This document shows, piece by piece, positions 34,818-44,874 of a stretch of 64,000 nt of DNA. Under the pieces are notes generated by a model. That model worked only from the letters and a program-made list of their open reading frames with translations. It was not told where the DNA came from and ran no database searches. The stretch covers positions 124,001-188,000 of the forward strand of contig NZ_FQZS01000005.1 of the NCBI RefSeq assembly GCF_900142105.1, in the 5' to 3' direction. The DNA comes from Lutispora thermophila DSM 19022. GTDB taxonomy: Bacteria; Bacillota; Clostridia; Lutisporales; Lutisporaceae. The position numbers were made by a program, and so were the translations under genes. The first letter of the stretch is position 1; each line of letters starts with the position of its first letter.

Positions 34818-37042
34818 TTATTTACTTCCAAAGTTTTGTGTAGCGTAAGCACCTGATATACCTACACCAAGTTCGTTACAATCTGTAGTCAGCAAATTTT
34901 GACGATGCCCCGATGAATTAATCCATCCATCCATAGCATGAAATGCGTCAACACCTGCACTATTCATGTAGATGTTTTCTGCACATGCTTGCCATTTATA
35001 TCCTGCGGCGGTTATTCTATCCCATGGTTCTAAGCCGTCCGGGTTAGTATGACTGAAGAAGTCTCTTAACTCCATATCTTCACTGTGGGAGCGTGCAGCA
35101 GCTTCCAGCTTCTCATTCCAAAGGAACGGAGGTAAACCATGCACGGCTCTGAAGGCATTGGTTAGATAAAAAATGAGTGTTTCGTTGGTTTCTACATCAA
35201 AACTCGGAAGTGTACCGATTGAAGCTGCATACTCCTTGTTATTGTCGTTTTTATCTGTGTAAACTGTTCCATCACCTATATAAGTAGATAAATCCGTGGT
35301 GTATAGGAATTTCGCTTTATTATTTTCGTAATACACTGCAAGGAAATTTTTATAATCATGACTACCATAAAATCCCCATTTACCTTTAGATGTTTTATAA
35401 TATACCAGACTATCCTTACTAATCCCAGCTTCAAGCTCAGTCTGCCCTAGTTTGATGGTTGTAAGTCCTATTGGGTCTGTTTCTGATAGGTCTGTTCCTG
35501 ATGGGGTTATACCTACGAATTTGTAGCCATATTGCGATGCTATGTATTCTCCTATGAGCCCATTTATACCGTAGATAACAACATCTGGATTTGAGCCACT
35601 AAGAATATCACCTACTATCATTTTTACACTGCGAGGAATCGTTATTTTTTGAAGTTCTTTCATATCGTTAAACGCGCAACCATTAATAGTTGTTACGCCT
35701 TCCGGTATTACAACCTCTGAAAAATGACATCCACGGAAAGCATCAACACCGATAGTCTTAAGATTTGATCCGAATTCTATTTCTTCCAAATAAATACTGT
35801 ATGCAAAAGCACCGCGTGCTATTTCAGTTACACTATCAGGAATTTTATATGTCTTATCTGTCTTGTATAATGGGTAAGCAATGAGTTTGGTTTTGTTTTT
35901 ATTAAACAGTACTCCATCAACTGCGGTAAAACTAGTGTTATTTTTTCTACAGTAAATTTACCTAGATTATTATTATAAAAGGCGTAGTCATCTATGGTAT
36001 TAATGTTCTTAGTAATAACCAGTTCGGCACCAGAAGCGTGTCTAGTAATGCTATTCCCTTCATCATCAAACAATTCATAAGAATTACGACTCATATTCGT
36101 CACATTAGAGTCAGAAGCAGTGTATACTTTATTGGGTAGAGTTGGTACAGTTATTTCTGTTTGTTTGGTCTGCTTAGCAGTTTCATTTGGTTTAGTTGTT
36201 TCTGTTTGTTTAGCTGTCTCAGTTTGCTTAGCAGTTTCGCTTTGTTTTGTTGTTTCTGTTTGCTTAGCTGTCTCAGTTTGCTTAGCAGTTTCAGTCTGCT
36301 TAGTTTTCTCTGTTGTTTTTTTTGTCTCTGTTTGCTTTGGTGTTGCAGTTGGTGTATTTTCCTTCTTTGAAGTAGACGAAAAATCATCAAAGTCTAAACT
36401 GATGTCAGCATTTAATTCATTTAATAAGTCATCCAAAGACGCTTCTAAGTCATTTAAAGAGGATTCGAAATCCGAGAATAATGCAGACCAAAAGTCCTCA
36501 CTTAAGGGATCAGGTTCTACACCTGTGTATTTAATTCCCGGGACAATAACTGCCTGATTTGCAACGCTATCCCAATACACGTTGAATTGGGATGCTGTAC
36601 CGGAGAGTTTCTGTGCAAATTCACGCAGTTGAAGATAGTTGGTATTGCCGTCAATTAGATAGGTATTATCAAATGTGATAACGGTGTCGTCTAATTTGAA
36701 GGGCGTGTTGCTTTTCCTTACATTGTCTGTGTTTTTTAAGGCTGTTGGGGTAGCAGTACCATTGTATGCCTTTCCTGTTTGGATAACCGCATACTTACCA
36801 TCCCATCCCACATTGAACTGTGCAGCAGTACCATTCAATAATTCCGCAATGGCACGTAGCTGTAAATAATTGCTTCCATTTATACTGTAAGCTTGTGTCA
36901 CAGATACGGGTTTGTCATTCATCATAAAACTTGTTTTGCTTGGGATCGCTAAGAGTTTATCATTTGTTGCTATTACCATGTTGGGAAAAAGACTAATTGC
37001 TATGCACAGTGCCAAAAAAATACTTATAAATCTTTTTTTCAT
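34818..37042 (-). pseudogene. Secreted CAP-domain / leucine-rich-repeat surface protein, one frameshift
   Basis: From ATG 37042 the first frame gives a signal peptide (MKKRFISIFLALCIAISLF), two copper-amine-oxidase-like N-terminal repeats (YLQLRAIAELLNGTAAQFNV; YLQLREFAQKLSGTASQFNV), a stalk of about nine TETAKQ-type repeats, and the start of a BspA-like leucine-rich repeat. A six-A run (35941-35946) shifts the frame: with seven As the sequence continues FTAVDGVLFNKNKTKL into LRR_5 repeats and a C-terminal CAP (SCP-like) domain with HSEDMELRDFFSHTNPDG and GHRQNL. Intact length would be about 740 residues. Sequencing error, phase variation or real decay cannot be told apart here. Confidence 0.85.
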
Positions 37043-37226
37043 TTTTTAACCTCCTCTATATAGCAGTTTCTACAAATTGTATCAAAAATTAATCTAAAAA
37101 AATGTTCTTTGCATGAAATATGCTTTTTTTTGCATGAAATATTAGAAAAGCAAAAGAAACGGCATATTTTTAACTCGAGCCACCGGGTATGAGGAAATAT
37201 ATCAAGCTGCAAATAAGCAATATAAT

Positions 37227-37260
37227 TTGGACAGAGTGTTCATATTTGATTGCGATTACA
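37227..37260 (+). repeat. tRNA-Val flank, repeat copy C (partial)
   Basis: TTTGGACAGAGTGTTCATAT (37227-37246) repeats the 3' flank of the tRNA-Val gene without the hairpin. Its match to copy A spans about 20 bases, so it is a short relic. Confidence 0.6.
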
Positions 37261-37279
37261 AAGACTTCTTACATATACT

Positions 37280-37541
37280 ATGGAAGTGGGGTTACATGTT
37301 AAATATGCTTATGCACCTCATATTCAGATAAGAACTTTGTGGAAAGATAATTTAATAGGAGATGAATATATAAAAAACTTAAACATGGATAGAGGATTGT
37401 TATACAAATGAAATAAAAACTATGGCCATGTATCCTGTAAATTATAAGACTTCTTTACCTAAATCCAATATTGGCATAGAACGATTAAAACGAATTGTTG
37501 AAAAAGAAGAAAAGCTAAATAAATATGGTTTGGGGAAATAA
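37280..37541 (+). pseudogene. Unidentified gene remnant, two frames
   Basis: From ATG 37280 one frame gives MEVGLHVKYAYAPHIQIRTL and, after a shift near 37405, a second gives MAMYPVNYKTSLPKSNIGIE and then KRIVEKEEKLNKYGLGK. Together they read as a single small protein of about 85 residues. I do not recognise the family. Confidence 0.45.
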
Positions 37542-37610
37542 AGAAAGCCCTAAATATCTTGAATATGATTTAATAAGTACAATCAAAAAGGCTTGGTTTT
37601 TGCTTTAACG

Positions 37611-37830
37611 AGAGTGTGAAACTTTTTCTGTAAATAGCTTTCTATGACAATATTTAGAGGTGGAACTTTTCCTATTGAGGAAGCTCCACCTTACTTACAA
37701 TATAATTAAATTTATTGGGCATGTAAATGAAGCCCTATAAAAAGGGCGATTTTTATTAAGGATATTATCATATTCAAGCCTACCATTATATATGATTGGA
37801 AGTTCAACATAAACCTTTTCACAGTATCCT
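37611..37830 (-). mobile_element. IS256-type insertion sequence end (solo remnant)
   Basis: About 190 bases match the region at 40,139-40,318, including GTGTGAAACTTTTT (IS-end-like) and a GGTGGAACTTTTCC hairpin. Read on the minus strand the inner part encodes VELPIIYNGRLEY, homologous to the C-terminus of IS256-family transposases (typical ELSIMYEGRL). It marks a lost element. Confidence 0.68.
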
Positions 37831-38111
37831 CTTTATATTCTGTTTTGTATTATTATAAATACTGTTTTGTATTATTATAAATACTAGTGTTCCAAATATA
37901 ATTTATATTCTTGCTAGACAAGAAGATTAGTTATACAGTTTATATAATATCATTGCCAGACTTATTATGAAAGCTATATACATATAAGTCTGGCAATAAT
38001 ATTTTAGATTTGATAATTTACTGTCCTAGGCTCCTATGCACAATTATTAAATATTCAAGCCTGCCTACTCTCACAATGGCATACACTTGCTGGAATTCCT
38101 TTTTCAAAACT

Positions 38112-38699
38112 TTATCCAAAGTATTCTTCAAGGGCCTCTTTTATAGCTGTTGCAAAATCTAAAGAGGTTTCATATATAGGGCGGTTTAGAGCTTCCATAG
38201 CACTTTCATTATCAATGAACTCTACTTCTACCAGGGCTCTAGGATAATTCTTATTGGAAGGGTACCTTAATATACCTAAACTCCCTACTTTTGTCTTGGT
38301 ATCATCCTTGACACCTCTATTATTTGTTCCTAAATATTCTACTACCTTATTTTGAATTACTTCAGCAAAATGTTTATCCTGTGATCTGGTTTTTGCATAT
38401 ATTGTTTCCGTACCTGAACTTTTTTTGTTATGCGAATTCCAATGTATACTTATGACAGCATCCACATTATTATCAAATCCAATTTTCCAACGCTCATTAA
38501 TTCCCATATCAACATCAGAATCTCTGGTCATAATAACAGTAGCTTCAGTATAGTTCTCAATATAAGATGCTACTGATTCTGCAAACATTAATGCAAGATC
38601 TTTCTCATAAACCTTTTCACCATCAAGTATTCCCTCTGCACCGCCATCTTTGCCCCCATGCCCCGGATCAATTAGTATTTTTTTATTTCTTAAACTCAT
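38112..38699 (-). CDS. N-acetylmuramoyl-L-alanine amidase (Amidase_3)
   Basis: A 195-residue zinc-dependent amidase that cuts the bond between N-acetylmuramic acid and L-alanine. Conserved parts are ILIDPGHGGKDGGAEG with the first zinc histidine, SIHWNSHNKKSSGTET with the second, and a PRALVEVEFIDN catalytic glutamate region. There is no signal peptide or wall-binding domain, so export would need a holin, and relics of a holin-like gene lie upstream on the same strand. ATG 38699 follows AAAGGAGAG. Confidence 0.9.
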   Translation of the reverse strand: MSLRNKKILIDPGHGGKDGGAEGILDGEKVYEKDLALMFAESVASYIENYTEATVIMTRDSDVDMGINERWKIGFDNNVDAVISIHWNSHNKKSSGTETIYAKTRSQDKHFAEVIQNKVVEYLGTNNRGVKDDTKTKVGSLGILRYPSNKNYPRALVEVEFIDNESAMEALNRPIYETSLDFATAIKEALEEYFG

Positions 38700-38891
38700 A
38701 ATCAAACTCTCCTTTATATTTTACTTTACTTTGAGATTTCATAACCGGTTATTTCTTTCTCGCTATATACAAACAACTTTTGCGGAATAATGTAAACCAT
38801 TCTTAATATAATTTGAATAAAATTTTTCTTTTCTCAATAATAAGCACACTTAGACATATGGCAGGAAACTAATCTTTGAAAATAAATTCTT

Positions 38892-39092
38892 TTATTCTAA
38901 TACGTCTTTTTTATTCTCTTCAACTAAATTTAACTTTTCTGATAAATTAAATATAATGATTTGATATTTAATCTCTCTTTTTTCCTGAACTATGTTTCTC
39001 TTATCCTGATTCCTGAGAATATAAAATATAAGAGCTATAGTAAGTACTGCCTATATTCCATGAATAGAGGCAAATCCTATAATTTTATCATC
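38892..39092 (-). pseudogene. BhlA/UviB-type holin-like gene, broken
   Basis: A frame without a proper start gives DKIIGFASIHGI, a TAG where BhlA/UviB proteins have tryptophan (GIWAVL), then AVLTIALIFYILRNQDKRN and a charged end with SEKLNLVEENKKDVLE. The single membrane helix followed by a basic tail is typical of the family. TGG to TAG and a missing start kill it. Such proteins release peptidoglycan hydrolases or bacteriocins. Confidence 0.72.
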
Positions 39093-39113
39093 TGATTATT
39101 TCGCCCTTGTCTC

Positions 39114-39420
39114 TTATGTATAACTTCTTTTAATTATTTGATGTTCTATGCTGGATGGATTAACAGCTTGTATGCTAATTCCAAGCTTTTTTGTGATTTA
39201 TTTTTCTTATAAATTATTGATAAATTCCAGAATATAATGTTCTTTTGCTTCTTTACTAAGGACTGAATTAATATGGATATCATAATAGAATTTTCTATAT
39301 TTACTACCGTCTTGACAGGTATCATGTCAAGATTTAATTCATATACACTATGCATGAACTTAGTTCTATGTTTATGGTAGTGATTTTTTTTAGACCGTAA
39401 AAAGAGCAGATATAATCTTC
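39114..39420 (-). pseudogene. TcdR/UviA-like sigma factor remnant, broken
   Basis: Two frames are needed. The upstream one ends IENSIMISILIQSLVKKQ; the next gives SKEAKEHYILEFINNL, two stops, then TKKLGISIQAVNPSS, which matches the region-4 helix of TcdR/BotR/UviA sigma factors (KLGISxQAVN). It precedes the holin relic on the same strand, as UviA precedes UviB in the Clostridium perfringens bacteriocin plasmid. Confidence 0.55.
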
Positions 39421-39527
39421 TACATAACTTGATATTTCAATACAATTATGTTAATATATGGATTGTATTTGATATTGTTTTTATTTTTGATTTCTAATGC
39501 TTGATAATTAGAGAGGTGATCGGTGAA

Positions 39528-40115
39528 TTGCGTAAATCAGGATATATTCTGATTTTTGTATTGCTTGTATTTGTTGGTTCCATAACATATATTCTTCATG
39601 CCAACTATCGTAAAATTGCAGCCAATGCTTTGACAATAAATGAACTGCGTTATAGAATAACAGAATTGGAAAATGAAAATTCAGATTTGAGAAAAGAGCT
39701 TGAAGCTCAAGCAGAAGCCCATGAGAGGGAACATGAACTCTTTCAATCAATGGCTTTTTTATCCAAGGAATTTGTGGATGCCTGCGTCAGCGGCAATAAA
39801 GAGGTTTTGACAAAGCTGCTATCTGATGAATTTACATTAAAAGACAACGAAAGAGAAATAATGGCAGTGTATAAATATGAAAATGAAAATATAAGCGAAC
39901 GTTTATATAGTAGGGATTCTGAATATATTTACAAAGACATGCTTATACAGGGATATAATTATGATGTGGAAAACGATATTTTTTATATTTTTTTGAGAGA
40001 ATTTTATGTTGATAAGCATGGTAAGCCTGCAGACATTCTTCCAAGCTATAAACATTTAGGCTTTAAAAGGCTTAATGATGAATGGAAAATTGTAATATTA
40101 GAACATGATGTATAA
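39528..40115 (+). CDS. Hypothetical membrane-anchored coiled-coil protein
   Basis: A 195-residue protein starting at TTG 39528, seven bases after AGAGGTGAT. Residues 4-24 form a membrane helix (SGYILIFVLLVFVGSITYIL); a coiled coil follows (INELRYRITELENENSDLR) and then a globular C-terminal domain reminiscent of small calycin/NTF2-like folds around LLSDEFTLKDNEREIMAVYK and WKIVILEHDV. I do not recognise the family. It lies between the IS256 relics. Confidence 0.6.
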   Translation: MRKSGYILIFVLLVFVGSITYILHANYRKIAANALTINELRYRITELENENSDLRKELEAQAEAHEREHELFQSMAFLSKEFVDACVSGNKEVLTKLLSDEFTLKDNEREIMAVYKYENENISERLYSRDSEYIYKDMLIQGYNYDVENDIFYIFLREFYVDKHGKPADILPSYKHLGFKRLNDEWKIVILEHDV

Positions 40116-40138
40116 TATATGCTTGCTTAAACTAAATG

Positions 40139-40560
40139 TGTGAAACTTTTTTGTAAATAAGGTGGAACTTTTCCTATTGAGGAAGTTCCACCTTATTTAC
40201 AATATAATTAAACTTCCAGGGTATATCAATAAAGCCCTATTGAAAGGACAATTTTCTATGAAGAAGATTATCCTATTCCAGCCTGCCCTCATACATGATT
40301 GAAAGTTAATCATAAATCTTTCTCCAGTTTCCAAGGGGGAGTGACCATTACTTTGGAGCCTCAAACGTAGTGAGATACAGTGAGTCTAGAAAGGTTGTAT
40401 AACTTGGAAACACGCTTCTCCGGCTGTTCAGACTTTCTAAGGCATTAGGATATTTATTGTCCCATTTCTCCTTTACAGTTTCCATGTTTTCGCGCCCCAG
40501 ATCTTTATCTGGAGCCTGATATATTGTTTTTAATTTGCTGTAAAAGCCTTTCTTACTATC
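40139..40560 (-). pseudogene. IS256-family transposase remnant and IS end
   Basis: On the minus strand 40,560-40,250 encodes FYSKLKTIYQAPDKDLGREN, VKEKWDNKYPNALESLNSRR, SVFPSYTTFLDSLYLTTFEA and, past a stop, LGNWRKIYD and LSIMYEGRLE. These correspond in order to the C-terminal third of IS256 (mutator-type) transposases with an internal deletion. The adjacent 40,139-40,250 holds the element's end, also present alone at 37.6 kb. The rest of the element is gone. Confidence 0.85.
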
Positions 40561-40756
40561 TATAGTACAACAATTTTATTGCTTTGTTCAATGCTAATAA
40601 AGCTTCTTTAGTTTTACTTTAAAATAGCAAAAATTAGTAAATATTATGGCTAATAATATCAAACTTTGTAGAAATATATCGTTTATTGTAGTATAATAGA
40701 CAACATTAATAACTTTGCGAAATATTTAAAATTATTATCTTCAGGAGGGGCTGCCT

Positions 40757-42280
40757 ATGATAAAACAAAACCTTATGATCACAAGTGATGAAGTTGCAAA
40801 CAAATTTACAACTAATATTTTACTTTTTACAACTATAGCTTTTCCTACGTTAATTTTCCTTGGATGGATAGGTCTTTTCCCTTTTGATTTAGTTAAGCTA
40901 AGTGTATACTGTCTAGTTGGAACAATAAGTTCTGTTTCTCCTTTTCTACTAAGAAAGCTAGGTGTTAGTAATAGCTTTTTAAAATACTATGTAATTGTCA
41001 TGTCCGGGGTGACTGTAGGTGCACTCAATCTAAACTATCAGGTAGGTATTTATATGACGTTAATATTACCTATTGCAGTAAGTTGTATTTATTTTGACAA
41101 AAAGCTTACTCTAGTGGCTTCTTGTGTACAGGTTGTAATTACTGTTGTTACAAATTATCCTAGAATAACATCAAATCCTTTTTATTATGATGATCCAATT
41201 GGCAATTATATTGCTATAACAGCAGGTCAGTTCATTGAAATTTTCATTCTTTCTGTGATCTTCATATGGATAGCTAAGAGAACAAGAAACATTCTTAATA
41301 GTTTATCTAGTTCAGAAGAACAATCCCTAGTATATATCAATCAACTAAAAGATATTATGAGTCATTCTAAGAATGCTTCTGAAACACTATCAACTTCTGT
41401 AAAGCAGCTTTTACAGGCAATTGAACAAGCTACCGCTTCAAATGAGAATATTAATCATAATGCAGACAATGCTTCTATCGGGTGCGAACAGAATTTACGA
41501 TACATAGAAAATACCAATAATACTGTTGCGAATATATCGGATGCTCTTGAATCCATCTCATCTAAAGCTCAGAAATTATTTGAAATATCTCAAGATACAT
41601 CTACAGCAACAGAAGAAAACGAAAAGATAATTAACCAAGCAATAAGCTACATGGAAGAAATTGAATTGTCTACAAAGCAAAATAAAATTATCATAAATAG
41701 TTTAAGCCTTAGTTCAGAGGAAATTGGTAGAATTATAGAGATTATTACCGGTATTACAGAACAAACCAATCTCCTAGCGCTAAATGCAGCAATTGAATCC
41801 GCAAGAGCTGGTGAACATGGTAAAGGTTTTGCTGTAGTATCTGGCGAAATTAGGCAACTTGCAGAAAAATCATCAAACGCAGCTAAAGATATTTCAAACC
41901 TCATAAGTCAGATACAAGAAGATACTACAAAGGCAGTAAACTCTATAGACCAGAGTTCTGCAACTATTAAATCAGGAATTGATTTAGTTAAAAATGTAGG
42001 AGAATCTTTTACAAAATTGAAAAACCTACAAGAAACTTCAAATCAAGAAATTCAAGAGATTACAAGGAGCAGCAACCAAACATCAATATATGGACGTGAA
42101 ATTGCCGAAGTTATCACCAATACAAAATCAGTTACATCTAAGTCACTTGAGCAAATAAAATCAATTGCATCGGATACATCAGTTCAATCATCAATAATGC
42201 AGGAAATATTGTCTTCATTTAACGTAATTAATAATATTGCTGATGATTTGCTAAGTTTAAGTAAGAGTGTTAACCTCTGA
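40757..42280 (+). CDS. Methyl-accepting chemotaxis protein
   Basis: A 507-residue receptor. Six N-terminal hydrophobic segments (residues 15-180) replace the usual periplasmic sensor domain and HAMP, so it senses membrane state or a ligand within the bilayer. The signalling domain (about 200-500) is predominantly coiled coil, with the hairpin tip [20 protein letters not shown] and [19 protein letters not shown], which binds CheA and CheW. Start ATG 40757 follows AGGAGGGG. It is the only chemotaxis gene here. Confidence 0.92.
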   Translation: MIKQNLMITSDEVANKFTTNILLFTTIAFPTLIFLGWIGLFPFDLVKLSVYCLVGTISSVSPFLLRKLGVSNSFLKYYVIVMSGVTVGALNLNYQVGIYMTLILPIAVSCIYFDKKLTLVASCVQVVITVVTNYPRITSNPFYYDDPIGNYIAITAGQFIEIFILSVIFIWIAKRTRNILNSLSSSEEQSLVYINQLKDIMSHSKNASETLSTSVKQLLQAIEQATASNENINHNADNASIGCEQNLRYIENTNNTVANISDALESISSKAQKLFEISQDTSTATEENEKIINQAISYMEEIELSTKQNKIIINSLSLSSEEIGRIIEIITGITEQTNLLALNAAIESARAGEHGKGFAVVSGEIRQLAEKSSNAAKDISNLISQIQEDTTKAVNSIDQSSATIKSGIDLVKNVGESFTKLKNLQETSNQEIQEITRSSNQTSIYGREIAEVITNTKSVTSKSLEQIKSIASDTSVQSSIMQEILSSFNVINNIADDLLSLSKSVNL

Positions 42281-42302
42281 TCTTTACACATTATCAAATA
42301 AT

Positions 42303-42340
42303 ACTCCGTGAAGATAAGCTTTCCTAATTCACGGAGTTTC
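42303..42340 (+). terminator. Terminator of the chemotaxis receptor gene
   Basis: ACTCCGTGAA pairs with TTCACGGAGT (10 bp), followed by TTCTTATT. Confidence 0.8.
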
Positions 42341-42683
42341 TTATTGCTAAATTATCATAAAATATAACGCTTATTATCATGCAAAATACTCACTAAGTTA
42401 TCTTTTACAGGGTTAGTCAAAGTTTACTCATTATCGTAAATCTCTAGGATCAACTTCCTTTGAGGAGGATTGTACCTGAGGTAGTATGATAAAAACTGAG
42501 AATTACTTATTTATTGATGTGTATGCAAGGATGATTAGAATGCATTATTAGAAAAAAGATTAATTAATGATTTCAAAAGGCAATACGGAAAGATCCTTTA
42601 TGCTAACATAAATGAATAAGGTATAAATTAAGGCACTTTGAAAAATAAGTGTCTTTTATTTTGCATAAAAGTGAGATGGTTGC
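42341..42683 (+). other. Gap with decayed coding traces
   Basis: A frame from 42487 (MIKTENYLFIDVYARMIRMH) is cut by a stop and followed in another frame by LINDFKRQYGKILYANINE. I cannot identify it. A small hairpin, GGCACTT with AAGTGTC (42632-42653) followed by TTTTATTTT, ends the stretch and is probably a terminator. Confidence 0.4.
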
Positions 42684-42941
42684 ATGGCGGATAATTTCGG
42701 CTTTAAAATTGGTGTTGAGGGCGAAATAAGCATTCTTGTTCCTGAAGTTATATTACTATATAAATCACTAAACAGTAAAAATAGTGATTATCAATATGAT
42801 TATAATATGGTGATAAACAAACTCGATAAAGAAAGATATGATTGTTTTGTAAATGTTATAAAATGGCATATGCCAAAGGTCATAAATGGATTAAGTAAGA
42901 ATCCAATTAATATATCAATACATACAATTTATATTGTATAA
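42684..42941 (+). pseudogene. Nucleotidyltransferase-like C-terminal fragment
   Basis: An 85-residue frame whose middle (ISILVPEVILLYKSLNSKN, DYNMVINKLDKERYDCFVNV) resembles the C-terminus of aminoglycoside or lincosamide nucleotidyltransferase-type proteins (usual form: APEVQLLYKS). The catalytic N-terminus is absent, so it is a truncated relic. Confidence is limited because the match is short. Confidence 0.45.
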
Positions 42942-43012
42942 TACAAAAGTAGAAAATTATCATTAGCATAAATGTTTATAATATATTATATCTATAGGAG
43001 GGGGTTAATAGG

Positions 43013-43655
43013 ATGATAAATAGAAGTGAGATTACTCTAAATTTAAGTTTTGGCAGAACAGTTAATAACATGTTTCTGGCACATAGCGAAGGTGGTAAGA
43101 ATATAGCGATACTTTTTCCAGGGGGAGATAATACCACAGATGTACCAACCTTGCACTATACAAGGAAAGCGGCTTTGCTGGCTGTCTGCGATGTTTTGAG
43201 TTTAGAATACGGGTATAGAGTTGATTATGCCACGATAGCCCAACCTGAAATAATGGATATAGTAACACTTGAATGTCATGAGGTTATTAACCGTTGTGTA
43301 AAAGAAGAATATGAAAGGATTTTTTTTAAGCAAAAGTATTGGACACTTTTTTTCTTTGAGAATTGCAGGGCAATTAGACAGTAAAAGAGTTAAACATATA
43401 TGTTATACACCTATTGATTCACATGTAAACGAAATAGTAAAAAATGAATGTATAGTTTTTACGGGAACAAAAGATAAATGGCTGACAAAGAATGCTAGAA
43501 ATGAGTTGGCAAACCATAGTAATATTATTTTGATTCAGGTAGAAAATGCAGTGCATTCTTTAGAGATAGATGATGATTATAAACAGAGTATAAGGATATT
43601 AGAATATATTACAGATAAATGTTCTGACTTAATCAAGGATAATATGGTTGTGTAG
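43013..43655 (+). pseudogene. Alpha/beta-hydrolase-like gene, copy 2, one frameshift in a T run
   Basis: From ATG 43013 the first frame gives LFPGGDNTTDVPTLHYTRKA; at a run of eight Ts (43320-43327) it shifts, and the second frame continues SKSIGHFFSLRIAGQ, FTGTKDKWLTKNAR and VENAVHSLEIDDDY. With seven Ts the whole would be a 213-residue protein with a serine nucleophile (SKSIG), an aspartate (GTKDKW) and a histidine (AVHSLE), the hydrolase triad. A paralogue at 34,141 lacks the middle. It may be a phase-variable gene, a sequencing error or a pseudogene. Confidence 0.78.
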
Positions 43656-43677
43656 AAAATGACCTTACCCAGAAAAA

Positions 43678-43714
43678 ATAGATACAAAGAATGGCTAGTT
43701 TTCTTTGTATCTAT
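43678..43714 (+). terminator. Perfect 14-bp hairpin
   Basis: ATAGATACAAAGAA pairs perfectly with TTCTTTGTATCTAT around a TGGCTAG-like loop. It follows the hydrolase copy 2 gene; the downstream sequence is AT-rich but lacks a long T run. Confidence 0.55.
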
Positions 43715-43725
43715 TCAATTTGTAA

Positions 43726-43830
43726 TTAAGCAATAAAAAGCAACTTTTCAAAATCTGTTGGAGACTTATATTTAGGTCTCGAGTGAAGTCCCATGTGGTT
43801 ATAAAAAACATCTATTAAGCAAATGCTGCT
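43726..43830 (-). pseudogene. IS3-family transposase C-terminal fragment
   Basis: The minus-strand frame gives IDVFYNHMGLHSRPKYKSP followed by TDFEKLLFIA and a stop. This is the conserved end of IS3/IS150-type OrfB transposases (typical VFYNxxRxHSxLGYxSP). All upstream transposase sequence is missing. Confidence 0.82.
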
Positions 43831-43954
43831 AAAGGACCTTAAGATCTTGTTTTGAACCTTGTTAAATTGAACGCATCAGTAAAATATGCATGGTAATAGA
43901 AGAATCACACGAAATAAACTATTAAAAATTGTTAGTTCAAAGGAGATGTTTTTA

Positions 43955-43999
43955 ATGCGTAATTTCTTTATTGTTATTAAAGGTGAATGTAAACGTTAA
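43955..43999 (+). CDS. Possible 14-residue leader peptide upstream of the APH gene
   Basis: ATG at 43955 after AAAGGAGATG opens a 14-codon frame ending TAA at 43999 (MRNFFIVIKGECKR). It lies 17 bases before the APH-like reading frame. Resistance genes are often controlled by such leaders through translational attenuation; alternatively it is a remnant of a lost gene. No stem-loop that would sequester the APH start was clear. Confidence 0.3.
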   Translation: MRNFFIVIKGECKR

Positions 44000-44016
44000 T
44001 ATTTAATTTTATATCA

Positions 44017-44874
44017 TTGATACCAATTACAAAAGGTTGGTCAGAGGATAAGAAATATTGTGCTATTGGAGCAGATGGCACAAAATATTTATTACGCATT
44101 TTTCCCAGAAAAAATTATAACCGTAAAAAAGTTGAATTTGAAATGATGCAACAAGTTGCGGCTCTTGGTGTGCCTATGTGCCAGCCTATTGAATTCGGAA
44201 CTTGTGATGATGTTGTATACTCTTTACACAGCTGGATAGATGGAAAAGATGCTGAAGAAAAAATTACTTATTTCCCTGATAAAGAGCAGTATGTTTATGG
44301 ACTTGAGGCAGGTCGGATACTGAAAAAAATTCATTCTATTCCTGCTTTATTAATACAAGAAAGTTGGGAAAATCGCTTTAATGGTAAAATTGACCGAAAT
44401 ATTAAAATGTACAGTGAATGCCCTATAAAATATGAAAAGGGACAAGTGTTTATATATTATATAAATGCAAATCGCCAGTTACTGAAATACCATCCCCAAT
44501 GCTTTCATCATGGAGATTATCATATCGGAAATATGATGATCGACAATGATGGAAATCTGCAAATTATAGACTTTAATCGTTATGACTACGGAGATCCTTG
44601 GGAGGAATTCAATTGTATTGTTTGGAGCGCTCAAAAAGCACCCTTATTTGCTTCAGGAATCTTAGATGGTTACTTTGATAATGATGTGTCGTTGGATTTT
44701 TGGCGATTATTAATATTATATATTTCAAGCAACACACTTTCATCTATTTCCTGGGCAGTTTCTTTCGGACAAAAAGAACTCGACACAATGATAAATCAAG
44801 CAACGGATGTGTTTAATTGGTATGATAGCTTGAAGAATCCTGTTCCAACTTGGTATAAAAGTATCATTGTATAA
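44017..44874 (+). CDS. Phosphotransferase of the APH (aminoglycoside/choline kinase-like) family
   Basis: A kinase-fold protein of 285 residues. The catalytic loop HHGDYHIGNMMID (HxDxxxxN) and the metal-binding IIDFNRYDYGDP segment are intact, and the N-lobe has KYLLRIFP-like lysine. Relatives begin with about 15-20 more residues before PITKGWSEDKKYC, so the first visible codon (TTG 44017) may not be the real start and the 5' end may be lost. It could phosphorylate an antibiotic or an unrelated small alcohol. Confidence 0.75.
   Translation: MIPITKGWSEDKKYCAIGADGTKYLLRIFPRKNYNRKKVEFEMMQQVAALGVPMCQPIEFGTCDDVVYSLHSWIDGKDAEEKITYFPDKEQYVYGLEAGRILKKIHSIPALLIQESWENRFNGKIDRNIKMYSECPIKYEKGQVFIYYINANRQLLKYHPQCFHHGDYHIGNMMIDNDGNLQIIDFNRYDYGDPWEEFNCIVWSAQKAPLFASGILDGYFDNDVSLDFWRLLILYISSNTLSSISWAVSFGQKELDTMINQATDVFNWYDSLKNPVPTWYKSIIV

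Noticed and set aside
36120-36557. A plus-strand coding region within the stalk of the CAP/BspA gene
   Set aside because: It is the mirror frame of the TETAKQ repeats and is made of repeated Cys/Leu/Val codons; no ribosome site and no homology.
21021-42488. Shared ATTGTACCTGAGGT before the ABC ATPase and before a remnant at 42,487
   Set aside because: The 14-base match is within what AT-rich DNA of this length can give by chance and partly reflects the ribosome site.
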